Source: NIOZ-UU13 sp964417935
GTDB lineage: Bacteria > Planctomycetota > Phycisphaerae > Sedimentisphaerales > Anaerobacaceae
DNA: 14,510 nucleotides
Assembly: GCA_964417935.1 (NCBI GenBank)
Contig: CAYQKF010000123.1
Location: forward strand, 1 to 14,510
Direction of reading: 5' to 3'
This document shows positions 6,852-13,711 of this stretch, piece after piece. Position 1 is the first letter of the stretch. Each line of letters begins with the position of its first letter. The position numbers and the translations under genes were made by a program. The notes below the pieces were generated by a model. That model was given only the letters and a program-made list of their open reading frames with translations, was not told where the DNA came from and did no database searches.

Positions 6852-8213
6852 ATGGCAGAGAATATTGTAAAGGTTGGACTTGTTGGTTTCGGTACTGTAG
6901 GAACCGGCGTTGCAAAGCTGATAATCGAAGATGCGGATTCGATAACCGCTAAAACCGGCCTTCGGCTGGAGCTCGCCTGCGTTGTTGATATCGACACAAA
7001 GTCTGACCGTCCGGTAAAGCTGCCCGACGGTATCCTTACCGATGACCTGAATAGACTATTAGACGATGACACTATTCAAATAGGCGTTGAGATGGTCGGC
7101 GGAACCGATACAGCAAAACAGGTCCAGCTCAAAATGCTTGAGGCGGGCAAAGACGTGGTTACCGCCAACAAGGCCTTATTAGCTGAGCACGGCAATGAAC
7201 TTTACAGAGCCGCTCACAAGAACAATCGCTGTATAGCCTTTGAGGCCAGTTGCGCAGGAGGTATTCCTATTATCTCAGCTATCCGAACGGGATTAGCGGC
7301 AAATAATATCACTGCGATGTATGGCATCGTCAACGGGACCTGCAACTATATCCTCTCGAATATGACCTCTCAAAACGAGGGATTCTCCGAGGCTTTGACT
7401 CAAGCACAGGAAAAAGGCTACGCCGAGGCAGACCCTACGCTGGATATCAGCGGCGGTGACAGCGCACACAAGCTTGCTATTCTTTCCTCTATTGCTTTCG
7501 GATATGAAATCAAACTTGACGACATATTTGTCGAGGGCATCGAAGCAGTTTCAAAAGATGATATTCGCTACGGCGGCGAAATGGGCTACTGTCTCAAATT
7601 GTTGGCAATCGCAGAAAGAACAGAGGACAGAGGACAGAGGACAGAAGAAAGAGAACAGACTCTGACTTCTGGTATTTCACTACGGGTGCATCCGTCTTTT
7701 ATTGCCGAGGATAATCCCCTTGCCCGTGTAGAAGGCCCATTTAATGCCGTCAGCATATTTGGCAGTGCTGTCGGACAGTTAATGTACTACGGCCGAGGTG
7801 CAGGAATGATGCCTACCGCAAGCGCAGTTGTTGCGGATATTATCGATGTGGCTCTGGGTAATTCAGCTACCACCTTTCGCCATTTAAATCTGCGACCCAG
7901 GAGCCAAACGGTGCCGTTAATAGAGAAAATAGATAATCTTATAGGCAGGTTCTATATCAGGATAATGTGCAAAGACCAGCCGGGTGTAATAGCTCAATGG
8001 AGTAAAGTACTTGCCGAGCACCAGATAAGTATATCCGGTGCGCTGCAGCACGAAGGTATCGGCCCGGAAAATACCGTACCAGTCGTAATCACAACACATA
8101 CGACCCGGCAGAAAAATATCACAGCCGCTTTGGAAGATATGGAAAAACTTGACGTTATTGGCGGCAAGCCGGTTTGCATAAGAATCGTGGATATTCCGGA
8201 GGATAAGGATTGA
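6852..8213 (+). CDS. hom: Homoserine dehydrogenase with C-terminal ACT domain
   Basis: Reduces aspartate 4-semialdehyde to homoserine with NAD(P)H in the cytoplasm, the branch toward threonine and methionine. Of 453 residues, 8-24 form the nucleotide-binding loop (VGLVGFGTVGTG). ANKALLAEHG (105-114) holds the conserved Lys107. NGTCNYILSNM (161-171) and KGYAEADP (188-195) follow. Glu192, Asp203 and Lys207 match the catalytic or substrate-binding residues of the yeast enzyme. The ACT domain is at about 366-448 (RFYIRIMCKDQPGVIAQW). Oddly, residues about 256-274 are an extra hydrophilic stretch encoded by a repetitive CAGAGGACAGA sequence, where family members have only a short loop. ATG 6852 has no strong Shine-Dalgarno sequence. 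The stop overlaps the next gene, so the pair forms an operon. ACT domains of this type usually mediate feedback by threonine, which is an inference here. Confidence 0.95.
   Translation: MAENIVKVGLVGFGTVGTGVAKLIIEDADSITAKTGLRLELACVVDIDTKSDRPVKLPDGILTDDLNRLLDDDTIQIGVEMVGGTDTAKQVQLKMLEAGKDVVTANKALLAEHGNELYRAAHKNNRCIAFEASCAGGIPIISAIRTGLAANNITAMYGIVNGTCNYILSNMTSQNEGFSEALTQAQEKGYAEADPTLDISGGDSAHKLAILSSIAFGYEIKLDDIFVEGIEAVSKDDIRYGGEMGYCLKLLAIAERTEDRGQRTEEREQTLTSGISLRVHPSFIAEDNPLARVEGPFNAVSIFGSAVGQLMYYGRGAGMMPTASAVVADIIDVALGNSATTFRHLNLRPRSQTVPLIEKIDNLIGRFYIRIMCKDQPGVIAQWSKVLAEHQISISGALQHEGIGPENTVPVVITTHTTRQKNITAALEDMEKLDVIGGKPVCIRIVDIPEDKD
7615..7672 (+). repeat. Purine-rich CAGAGGACAGA repeat inside hom
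   Basis: Three near-exact tandem copies of AGAGGAC are followed by AGAAGAAAGAGAACAGA and then CTCTGACTTCTGG. The halves are inverted relative to each other (AGA-rich then TCT-rich). The length keeps the reading frame. The same motif pair occurs at 11640-11700 before the aspartokinase gene. Confidence 0.75.
8198..8212 (+). promoter_or_regulatory. Strong ribosome binding site deciding a TTG start inside hom
   Basis: GGAGGA (8198-8203) lies six bases before TTG at 8210-8212, which overlaps the TGA stop of hom (8211-8213). The spacing and strength support the TTG start and translational coupling. Confidence 0.75.
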
Positions 8214-9400
8214 CAACAAAGTATGCTATAATAATTCCTGATGGTGCAGCGGACGAACCGCTGGAGCAATTCGATAATAAGACCGTTCTTGAAGCTGCCC
8301 AGACACCAGGTATGGACAAAGTCAGCACGTTAGGCAGGCAGGGTCTTGTCCGGACAGTTCCTCTGGATATGGAGCCCGGCAGCGATGTAGCTCAAATGAG
8401 TCTATTAGGCTACGACCCACAGAGATATTATACCGGACGAGCACCAATTGAAGCGGCAGCACGCAATATCAAACTGTCCTTAGACGACTGGGTTTTCAGA
8501 TGTAATCTTATTACCATTGCCGACGGCCAAATGGCAGACCACAGTGCAGGACATATTTCCACTGCAGAGGCCGGCAAACTGATAAAAGAATTAGACGAGC
8601 AGCTTGGTAACAAGCAAATTCGTTTTCATGCAGGTGTAAGCTATCGGCACTTAGTAGTTTTCAAAGGAATTGATTTCGATATTCAAACGTATCCGCCGCA
8701 CGACTATATTGGTACGGCGATAGAAAAAATGTTACCTCGTGGCAAAGGCGCAGAACTGCTCATCGATTTGATGGCCCGTTCACAGCAACTCTTCAGTGGT
8801 CACGATATTAACAAAGTCAGAAAGGACTTAGGCGAAAACCAGGTCAGCTCCGTCTGGCTTTGGGGACAGGGTAAAAGAGCCCAGATGGAACGTTTCCAGA
8901 ACCGATTTGGACTCAAAGGCGTTACTATAACCGCCGTTGACCTCGTAAAAGGTTTGTCGAAGCTTATAGGCTTTGACTTGATAGATGTGCCGGGCGCCAC
9001 CGGTTTTATTGACACGAATTATCAGGGCAAAGCTTCTGCTGCAATAAAAGCGCTCGAGGAATATGACATCGTTTTTGTCCATATAGAGGCGCCCGATGAA
9101 GCGTCTCACAGCGGCAATGCCGAGATGAAGAAAAAAGCTGTCGAGCAGATAGATAGATATATTGTCGGGCCTGTGCTTGAGGCGCTGCAGGGTTACGAAA
9201 GCTGGCGAATACTGGTAATGCCGGACCATGCGACTCCTGTCCGAAACTGCGCTCACTCACCTGAGCCGGTTCCGTTTGCTATGGCAGGTGATAATATCAG
9301 CGGGATTTTACATACCACTTTTAGCGAAGCCAACGCGGCCAAGTCAGGATTCAGGATAGACAACGGTTTTGAGCTGATGGAGTATTTCTTAAAAAGTTAA
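8210..9400 (+). CDS. ApgM-like phosphoglycerate mutase family protein, proposed alternative homoserine kinase
   Basis: Alkaline-phosphatase-superfamily protein of 396 residues from a TTG start. It resembles the 2,3-bisphosphoglycerate-independent phosphoglycerate mutase (ApgM) family and in particular the subgroup described as a proposed homoserine kinase (TIGR02535). Visible motifs are IIPDGAADEPL (8-18, metal Asp11), PGSDVAQMSLLGYDP (56-70, with candidate nucleophile Ser58), MADHSAGHISTAEA (108-121), WLWGQGKR (216-223), PGATGFIDTNYQGKA (261-275), APDEASH (294-300, metal Asp296 and His300) and MPDHATPVRNCAHSPEPVPF (337-356, metal Asp339, His340 and His349). The four-base overlap with hom, and aspartokinase nearby, favour a threonine pathway role over glycolysis. 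No GHMP-type thrB is in the window. The family assignment is firm; the substrate is inference. Confidence 0.85.
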   Translation: MTTKYAIIIPDGAADEPLEQFDNKTVLEAAQTPGMDKVSTLGRQGLVRTVPLDMEPGSDVAQMSLLGYDPQRYYTGRAPIEAAARNIKLSLDDWVFRCNLITIADGQMADHSAGHISTAEAGKLIKELDEQLGNKQIRFHAGVSYRHLVVFKGIDFDIQTYPPHDYIGTAIEKMLPRGKGAELLIDLMARSQQLFSGHDINKVRKDLGENQVSSVWLWGQGKRAQMERFQNRFGLKGVTITAVDLVKGLSKLIGFDLIDVPGATGFIDTNYQGKASAAIKALEEYDIVFVHIEAPDEASHSGNAEMKKKAVEQIDRYIVGPVLEALQGYESWRILVMPDHATPVRNCAHSPEPVPFAMAGDNISGILHTTFSEANAAKSGFRIDNGFELMEYFLKS

Positions 9401-9439
9401 ACCCGGATTTCCTATCGAGAGATTGATGATGATCCTGCT

Positions 9440-9628
9440 ATGACAAAGTAAGTGTGATATGCCATATATGAAGTTTAATCTATCGTAGATAAAGCGTTAT
9501 CCGTAATAAATAAGGCTTAATATGTCGCAGATGAAGGGTGATTTGCCACAGATGAAGCGTTATCTGCCATAAATGAAACGCCAGTTGTAGCATATTAAGC
9601 GCGATATGTCGCAAATGGAGCGCCTTGT
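9440..9628. repeat. Nine-unit degenerate 21-base tandem repeat
   Basis: Units begin at 9440, 9461, 9482, 9503, 9524, 9545, 9566, 9587 and 9608, each exactly 21 bases. The approximate consensus is GTCGCAGATGAAG followed by CGTGATAT. The central copies (9524-9586) agree best and the outer ones diverge. Because 21 is a multiple of three, the minus strand reads as a Leu/His-rich heptad pattern (LHLWQIT), but no conserved protein is recognised. It fills the gap after the ApgM-like gene and ends just before the stop of the minus-strand membrane protein. Confidence 0.75.
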
Positions 9629-9639
9629 TAGACTCTTTC

Positions 9640-10020
9640 TCATTCCTTATTTGAAAACACCCTTTCGATAGTTTCCACTGCATCTGCATGCTGTGCTGCC
9701 TTTATTTTGTTTGATGGGATACCGATTCGGATAATCCCAGCATAAACCGACCCCAAGATTTTAACGAGATTGTATAACAATGGGACACGAGTAGCTAATA
9801 TGAATGTGCATAGCCTAACAAAGATGAATCCGGACGGCAATAGCCACCAAGAATGTAGTTTATTTATTCCCAATACCCCCAACAATATTGCGGCAACCAT
9901 GTAAAATAATGCGCCCATTATTGTAAAGAGGCCTGCTCCAAGTTTAACTCTTACGCCCAGTGTCCAAGTTATGGCAAAGAAGATTAAAATGGTGTAACCA
10001 ACGTATCCGAAAATTTGCAT
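9640..10020 (-). CDS. Small hypothetical multi-pass membrane protein
   Basis: A 126-residue protein from ATG 10018-10020, preceded by AAAGGA with good spacing. It is strongly hydrophobic for about the first 95 residues, with about four candidate membrane segments near 5-22, 28-50, 57-76 and 80-98. A short basic and polar tail follows (SNKIKAAQHADAVETIERVFSNKE). It contains no motif I recognise. It has its own well-matched promoter and stands between a tandem repeat and a HEPN-domain gene, so it may belong to an accessory insertion. Its coding status is supported by the promoter, ribosome binding site and membrane pattern rather than by homology. Confidence 0.65.
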   Translation of the reverse strand: MQIFGYVGYTILIFFAITWTLGVRVKLGAGLFTIMGALFYMVAAILLGVLGINKLHSWWLLPSGFIFVRLCTFILATRVPLLYNLVKILGSVYAGIIRIGIPSNKIKAAQHADAVETIERVFSNKE

Positions 10021-10059
10021 TTCTTTTTCCTTTCAAGTCTTCGATTATTTGCCGATCGG

Positions 10060-10088
10060 ATTCTACCGCAGCGTTCGGCAACTGTCAA
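10060..10088 (-). promoter_or_regulatory. Promoter of the small membrane protein gene
   Basis: On the minus strand a perfect -35 box TTGACA (10083-10088) is 17 bases from TAGAAT (10060-10065), five of six matches to the consensus -10. The start codon lies about 40 bases downstream. The rest of the 10021-10232 gap shows only a weak small palindrome around 10167-10178. Confidence 0.65.
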
Positions 10089-10232
10089 CTAAAGCAACTT
10101 TTAATCATAAGATGAGGTACAATCCTCTTTTGCCCCGGATTTCCCAGATTTCGTTTTTGACATGGCTGACGTCTTGAGACGCATGTTGTTTGCGAAATAA
10201 AAAGAGTGTGGGATAAGTCCTGCTCTACATGG

Positions 10233-11048
10233 CTATTTCAAGTCGTTGAAGTAGCGTTCTTTGTTTTGAACATCGCTGTATATTAGGTAGATTTCTTTGT
10301 CCAATATTTTTTTCATGCATTCTACTAACACGTCTTGAAGTTTGTATAATGTGTTTAGCTTGCCTTTAATTTCATCCCCTACCACAACTCTACCATGCGT
10401 TATATTGCTTCGAAGAACATATAATTCATTTATATCATTATATTCATATCCCGACTTGTTACCCAAGAATTTAGAAACTCTTGAACATATAGTTTTTGTA
10501 GCTCCGCCTGGATTTTCTTTTGAGAAAAGAGCCTCAATGGCGCACATTAGAAATAAAAAAGAATCAATCATCTTGCCAGCACAAAATCCTCTATACATAA
10601 AGTATATAGCATTACGAGTCCTGTCTGAGATTGGTTTCATTTGTAATAGCTTTGAGAATCCTTTATTTATGACATTCAAATCATTAAGTGTAATTATCCC
10701 ATTGCTTTTGTTTGGCATAACTATATGCAGATAATCATTAAGCCTGGTGCAATAAGAATCATCCTCTTTGCACGAACGATATTTTATAAAAACACGAGCC
10801 ATTTTAAAAATTCTGAATGCAAGAAGTAGTATATTTATCTCTTCCCTGTATTTTTTCAAGTCGGGATCCTCGGCGACCAATGCCCATGATTCTTGTTTTA
10901 TGTATTCAATGTCAAGTTCGGATAATCCAGGTACCTCTGGTATTTCGTCTTCAGCATTGAATTTTCGTAGGGCATATTTCCCTCCACTAAATACAAATTC
11001 CTCAGAACTCTCATTGTCGAAATCAAAAAGGGGCATTACTATGCGCAT
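10233..11048 (-). CDS. Apea-like HEPN domain protein, solitary
   Basis: A 271-residue soluble protein; the ATG at 11048 is used, with 11036 as an alternative. The C-terminal half (about 140-250) is all helical and carries the pattern FLFLMCAIEALFSKE (164-178) followed by a Ser-Arg-Val-Ser-Lys-Phe segment and then LRSNITHGR (212-220). Arg213 and His218 give the RxxxxH motif of HEPN ribonuclease-type domains, and the layout matches the Apea-like HEPN family. The first 130 residues are not recognised. HEPN proteins often act as RNases in toxin, abortive-infection or defence systems, but no partner such as a MNT nucleotidyltransferase is adjacent. The gene is visibly more AT-rich than hom or lysC, suggesting transfer. 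RNase activity is inference. Confidence 0.7.
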   Translation of the reverse strand: MRIVMPLFDFDNESSEEFVFSGGKYALRKFNAEDEIPEVPGLSELDIEYIKQESWALVAEDPDLKKYREEINILLLAFRIFKMARVFIKYRSCKEDDSYCTRLNDYLHIVMPNKSNGIITLNDLNVINKGFSKLLQMKPISDRTRNAIYFMYRGFCAGKMIDSFLFLMCAIEALFSKENPGGATKTICSRVSKFLGNKSGYEYNDINELYVLRSNITHGRVVVGDEIKGKLNTLYKLQDVLVECMKKILDKEIYLIYSDVQNKERYFNDLK

Positions 11049-11069
11049 TGTTCTTTCATTCTATAAAAG

Positions 11070-11089
11070 TCTGTGAAATCTGTGGTTTC
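11070..11089. repeat. Copy of the CTGTGAAATCTGTGG-type repeat
   Basis: GTCTGTGAAATCTGTGGTTT resembles the AATCTGTGTAAATCTGTGTCTG arm at 11440-11461. It lies in the predicted leader of the HEPN gene, between its promoter and start codon. Confidence 0.45.
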
Positions 11090-11118
11090 AAACAAATGAC
11101 TCTATCTTTTCTTTACAG

Positions 11119-11146
11119 ATTATACAAATTTACGCCAAAGATGCAA
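11119..11146 (-). promoter_or_regulatory. Promoter of the HEPN protein gene
   Basis: A perfect -10 box TATAAT (11119-11124, minus strand) is preceded at 16 bases by TTGCAT (11141-11146), a weak -35 match. The implied start is about 64 bases before the ATG at 11048. Confidence 0.5.
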
Positions 11147-11294
11147 TTTTTTAGAATCTGGCTTTGGAGGTTGGGTGAGAAAAAATAAAATAGATTCCTG
11201 CTCCCCGCATGCGCGGTCTCGTTCTTTTCACGTTGAATCGGTTCGGACTCTCTCCAGAATTTCCATTACCGATACAAGTTGTTTCCTCTTTTTT

Positions 11295-11317
11295 ACCCGC
11301 CACACAGTAAGGCGGGT
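11295..11317. repeat. GC-rich hairpin ACCCGCC / GGCGGGT
   Basis: A seven-base perfect stem with a nine-base loop, preceded on the plus strand by a T-run and followed by TTTACTT. A second perfect palindrome TCCGCC-TCA-GGCGGA lies at 11352-11366, and GCCGAAGGC at 11470-11478 echoes both. With no plus-strand gene upstream, these look like repeat components rather than terminators. Confidence 0.5.
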
Positions 11318-11374
11318 TTACTTAAAAAGTCCTTCTCGTATCGAGAACTTGTCCGCCTCAGGCGGATCCCTGTA

Positions 11375-11465
11375 TTAGACACTGATTAACACGGATGAAC
11401 ACGGGATTAAAAGAATAAATATATAAAAAAAACAGTGTTAATCTGTGTAAATCTGTGTCTGATAA
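11375..11465. repeat. Inverted dispersed repeat GACAC-GATTAACAC / GTTAATCTGTGT
   Basis: The left arm, about 11375-11405 (TTAGACACTGATTAACACGG and on), and the right arm, about 11432-11465 (CAGTGTTAATCTGTGTAAAT and on), are imperfect reverse complements separated by an AT-rich spacer of about 26 bases. It is the largest structure in the 11049-11705 gap, which otherwise holds the HEPN promoter, small hairpins and no supported gene. Confidence 0.6.
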
Positions 11466-11519
11466 GTTACGCCGAAGGCGGGTAAATCTTCAACAAAGCT
11501 GCCTCGGAAAAGAAAATCC

Positions 11520-11548
11520 TTGATAGTTCAAAGTGATTTTTGTAAAAC
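11520..11548 (+). promoter_or_regulatory. Weak candidate promoter for aspartokinase
   Basis: TTGATA (11520-11525) and TAAAAC (11543-11548) are 17 bases apart, each with four or five matches to consensus. It would give a leader of about 150 bases containing the CAGAAGACAGA repeat. No better match was found in the gap. Confidence 0.3.
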
Positions 11549-11639
11549 TATTGAGGTCGTACGGAGAAAATTATGTTCTGTAACCGTTTAAATGGGAAAT
11601 GTCAGTTAAAGTTTATTGATTGTTAAAGCCGAATTTAGC

Positions 11640-11700
11640 AAAAACAGAAGACAGAAAACAGAAATATCTGACCTCTGACTTCTGACCTCTGACATCTGAT
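11640..11700. repeat. AGAAGACAGA / CTCTGACTTCTGACC repeat directly before lysC
   Basis: An AGA-rich half (ACAGAAGACAGAAAACAGA) is followed by four TCTGAC-type units (CTGACCTCTGACTTCTGACC and on). The TCT half ends six bases before the ATG of aspartokinase, so the normal ribosome binding position is occupied by repeat sequence with no Shine-Dalgarno match. It has the same two-half layout as the repeat inside hom. Confidence 0.75.
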
Positions 11701-11705
11701 TAATT

Positions 11706-12947
11706 ATGGCAATAATTGTACAAAAGTTTGGTGGTACTTCGGTTGCTGATGCCGAAAAGATTCGCCGAGCTGCTAAGCGGGTAATTAAGGCGGTGGAGAA
11801 CGGCTTTGGGGTTGTGGTGGTAGCCTCAGCCCGCGGCAAACAGACCGACCAGCTCATCGCTGACGCTTTGGAGCTTAATCCCAATCCGCCTAAACGCGAG
11901 ATGGACCAATTGCTCAGTACAGGCGAGCAGCAGACAGTGTCGCTTTTCGCTATGGCTCTTGACGCTATGGGTTATGATGCCATCAGCTTCACCGGCAGCC
12001 AAATCCGAATTATGACCGACAGCGCCCATACGAGGGCGCGGATAAAAAGTATTGGGGCCGAGCGGATTCATAAACAGTTAGACAAAGGCAGGATTGTTAT
12101 TGTTGCAGGCTTTCAGGGCATAGATAAAGATGAAAACATAACGACACTCGGCCGAGGCGGGTCAGATACGACCGCAGTTGCGCTGGCCGCGGCGTTGGGA
12201 GCCGAAGAGTGCGAAATCTATACGGACGTCGATGGAATTCACACTTCTGACCCGCGAATATTCAAAAATGCTGTAAAAATAGACGAGATTAGTTACGACG
12301 AAATGCTCGAGCTGGCAAGTTTTGGAGCCGGCGTTATGCATCCCCGAGCAGTCGAGTTCGGCAAGAAGTACGATGTAAAGATTCACGTAAGAAGCAGTAG
12401 CGACGAAACTGATGGGACAATAATTACCCACGAGGTGCCGCAAATGGAAGGTGTAATAGTTTCAGGGGCAACAGTAAAAAAAGATATGGCCAAGATAGGT
12501 CTTGTCGGCGTTGATAACGTTCCCGGCAACGCCGCAAAGGTATTCGCTCATCTGGCAAAGGCCAAAGTGATTGTCAGCGATATCATCCAAACAGAAGTCA
12601 GTGCCGAAAAGGCAAACCTGTCGTTTATGATTGGCATATCGGATTTGGCCGCCGCTAAGGAGGCTGTCGAGAAAATCAAAGATGAAGTTAATTGCGAGGG
12701 CATCTTCGTTCGCGATGATATTGCCGAGGTTTCTGTGGTCGGCATTGGTATGCGAACCCATTACGGCGTGGCAGAGAAGATGTTCACTGCCTTAGCTGAA
12801 GCCAAAGTTAATATCGATTCGATTACCACCAGTGAAATTCGCATTAGTTGTGCAGTGGACGAAGACCAGGCCGAGGAAGCCCTCGAGGCCGTTTGTGCTG
12901 CCTTTGAGTTAGACAAACCGGCCGAGCAGCGAAGCATAAGTGACTAA
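11706..12947 (+). CDS. lysC: Aspartokinase, monofunctional, two ACT domains
   Basis: Phosphorylates aspartate at the first step of the lysine, threonine and methionine pathway. At 413 residues it has the usual size of the LysC type that is not fused to homoserine dehydrogenase. The kinase domain holds KFGGTSVADAEKIR (7-20), LLSTGEQ (69-75), GFQGID (135-140), TTLGRGGSDTTAVALAAAL (146-164), YTDVDGIHTSDPR (172-184) and SYDEMLELASFGAGVMHPRA (196-215). ACT domains lie at about 262-329 and 341-402 (VSVVGIGMRTHYGVAEKMF), followed by TTSEIRISCAV. Feedback control by lysine and/or threonine is expected for the family but cannot be assigned from sequence. ATG 11706 fits the exact family N-terminus although no Shine-Dalgarno sequence precedes it. 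A nuclease gene follows at 11 bases. Confidence 0.96.
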   Translation: MAIIVQKFGGTSVADAEKIRRAAKRVIKAVENGFGVVVVASARGKQTDQLIADALELNPNPPKREMDQLLSTGEQQTVSLFAMALDAMGYDAISFTGSQIRIMTDSAHTRARIKSIGAERIHKQLDKGRIVIVAGFQGIDKDENITTLGRGGSDTTAVALAAALGAEECEIYTDVDGIHTSDPRIFKNAVKIDEISYDEMLELASFGAGVMHPRAVEFGKKYDVKIHVRSSSDETDGTIITHEVPQMEGVIVSGATVKKDMAKIGLVGVDNVPGNAAKVFAHLAKAKVIVSDIIQTEVSAEKANLSFMIGISDLAAAKEAVEKIKDEVNCEGIFVRDDIAEVSVVGIGMRTHYGVAEKMFTALAEAKVNIDSITTSEIRISCAVDEDQAEEALEAVCAAFELDKPAEQRSISD

Positions 12948-12958
12948 TCCCCCAAAAC

Positions 12959-13615
12959 GTGTCCAAGCAAAATAAAATCCCTTATGCTATGAGCAGACGT
13001 AGGCGAGCGGGTATAATCGTCCTTTGCCTGCTGGCGGTAGTGTTGTTTGTCTGGCTCGACCACAGCCCCATCAGAAGCAAATGGCAGTCTCAGCCCAAAT
13101 CCGAAGAGCAGGCAGAAGCCAATGATTTTCAAAAATATCATACCAAAACCTTCACCGTTGTCAAAGTGGTCGATGGTGATACTATCGATATAGATATACC
13201 TGATGTTAATGACAGTTACACAAGGATACGGCTTTGGGGAATCGACACGCCGGAAACAAAAAACCCTGAAGTTGGCGTTATGTATTTTGGGCCGGAAGCC
13301 GCTGAATTTACAAGAAAATTAGTCCTTGGAAAACCAGTTACGGTCTATCTTGATGAAGGAAACAGCACAAGAGGCAAGTACGGCAGACTTTTGGCTTATG
13401 TAAAATTGCCCGACGATAGATTCCTGAACGAGGTTCTCCTGACTGAAGGTTTTGCTTACGCAGATTTGCGGTTTCGCCATAGTTTTTATAACAGGTACAA
13501 ACAATTAGAAGCCAGTGCCCGCAGCTTAAAAAAGGGACTTTGGGAAAAAGTAACCAATGAGCAAATGCCCGAATGGCTGCAACAAAGAAAAGCGAACCTG
13601 CTGCTTGGAAAGTAA
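12959..13615 (+). CDS. Membrane-anchored staphylococcal-nuclease-type (thermonuclease) protein
   Basis: Calcium-dependent nuclease fold (SNase, OB-fold), 218 residues from a GTG at 12959; ATG 12989 (208 residues) is an alternative and neither has a clear Shine-Dalgarno sequence. A basic RRRR stretch (13-16) precedes one hydrophobic segment (18-33), so the protein is exported or tethered with its nuclease domain (about 63-198) outside the cytoplasm. The residues equivalent to Asp21, Arg35, Asp40, Glu43 and Arg87 of the S. aureus enzyme are all present: VVDGDTIDI (Asp74), RLWGIDTPET (Arg91, Asp96, Glu99) and KYGRLLAYV (Arg143). Activity is therefore plausible. It is 11 bases after lysC on the same strand and probably co-transcribed, although no functional link is evident. 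A nutritional or DNA-turnover role is inference. Confidence 0.9.
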   Translation: MSKQNKIPYAMSRRRRAGIIVLCLLAVVLFVWLDHSPIRSKWQSQPKSEEQAEANDFQKYHTKTFTVVKVVDGDTIDIDIPDVNDSYTRIRLWGIDTPETKNPEVGVMYFGPEAAEFTRKLVLGKPVTVYLDEGNSTRGKYGRLLAYVKLPDDRFLNEVLLTEGFAYADLRFRHSFYNRYKQLEASARSLKKGLWEKVTNEQMPEWLQQRKANLLLGK

Positions 13616-13711
13616 TCTGCGGGATGTGAGAAATTCATCTTTCATTTTTCTGAGGTGAACACAAGAACCAGCTATAATGAATAGAGTATATTTGGCCACC
13701 AGGCAAAGTGA

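Noticed and set aside
8210..9400. Simple call as glycolytic phosphoglycerate mutase
   Set aside because: The overlap with hom and the resemblance to the proposed homoserine kinase subgroup make a glycolytic role the less likely option, though it is not excluded.
9440..9628. CRISPR array or replication iterons
   Set aside because: There are no unique spacers between units, the units are contiguous and degenerate, and no cas or replication initiator gene is nearby.
9480..9689. A 69-codon minus-strand open frame with Leu/His heptads
   Set aside because: It is the translation of the 21-base tandem repeat and overlaps the 3' end of a better supported gene in another frame.
11295..11317. Rho-independent terminator
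   Set aside because: The stem is good but no gene is transcribed toward it on the plus strand, and no strong T-run follows on either strand.
11175..11378. A 67-codon plus-strand open frame in the gap before lysC
   Set aside because: It is made of repeat and hairpin sequence, has no ribosome binding site, and its translation shows no domain or hydrophobic pattern.
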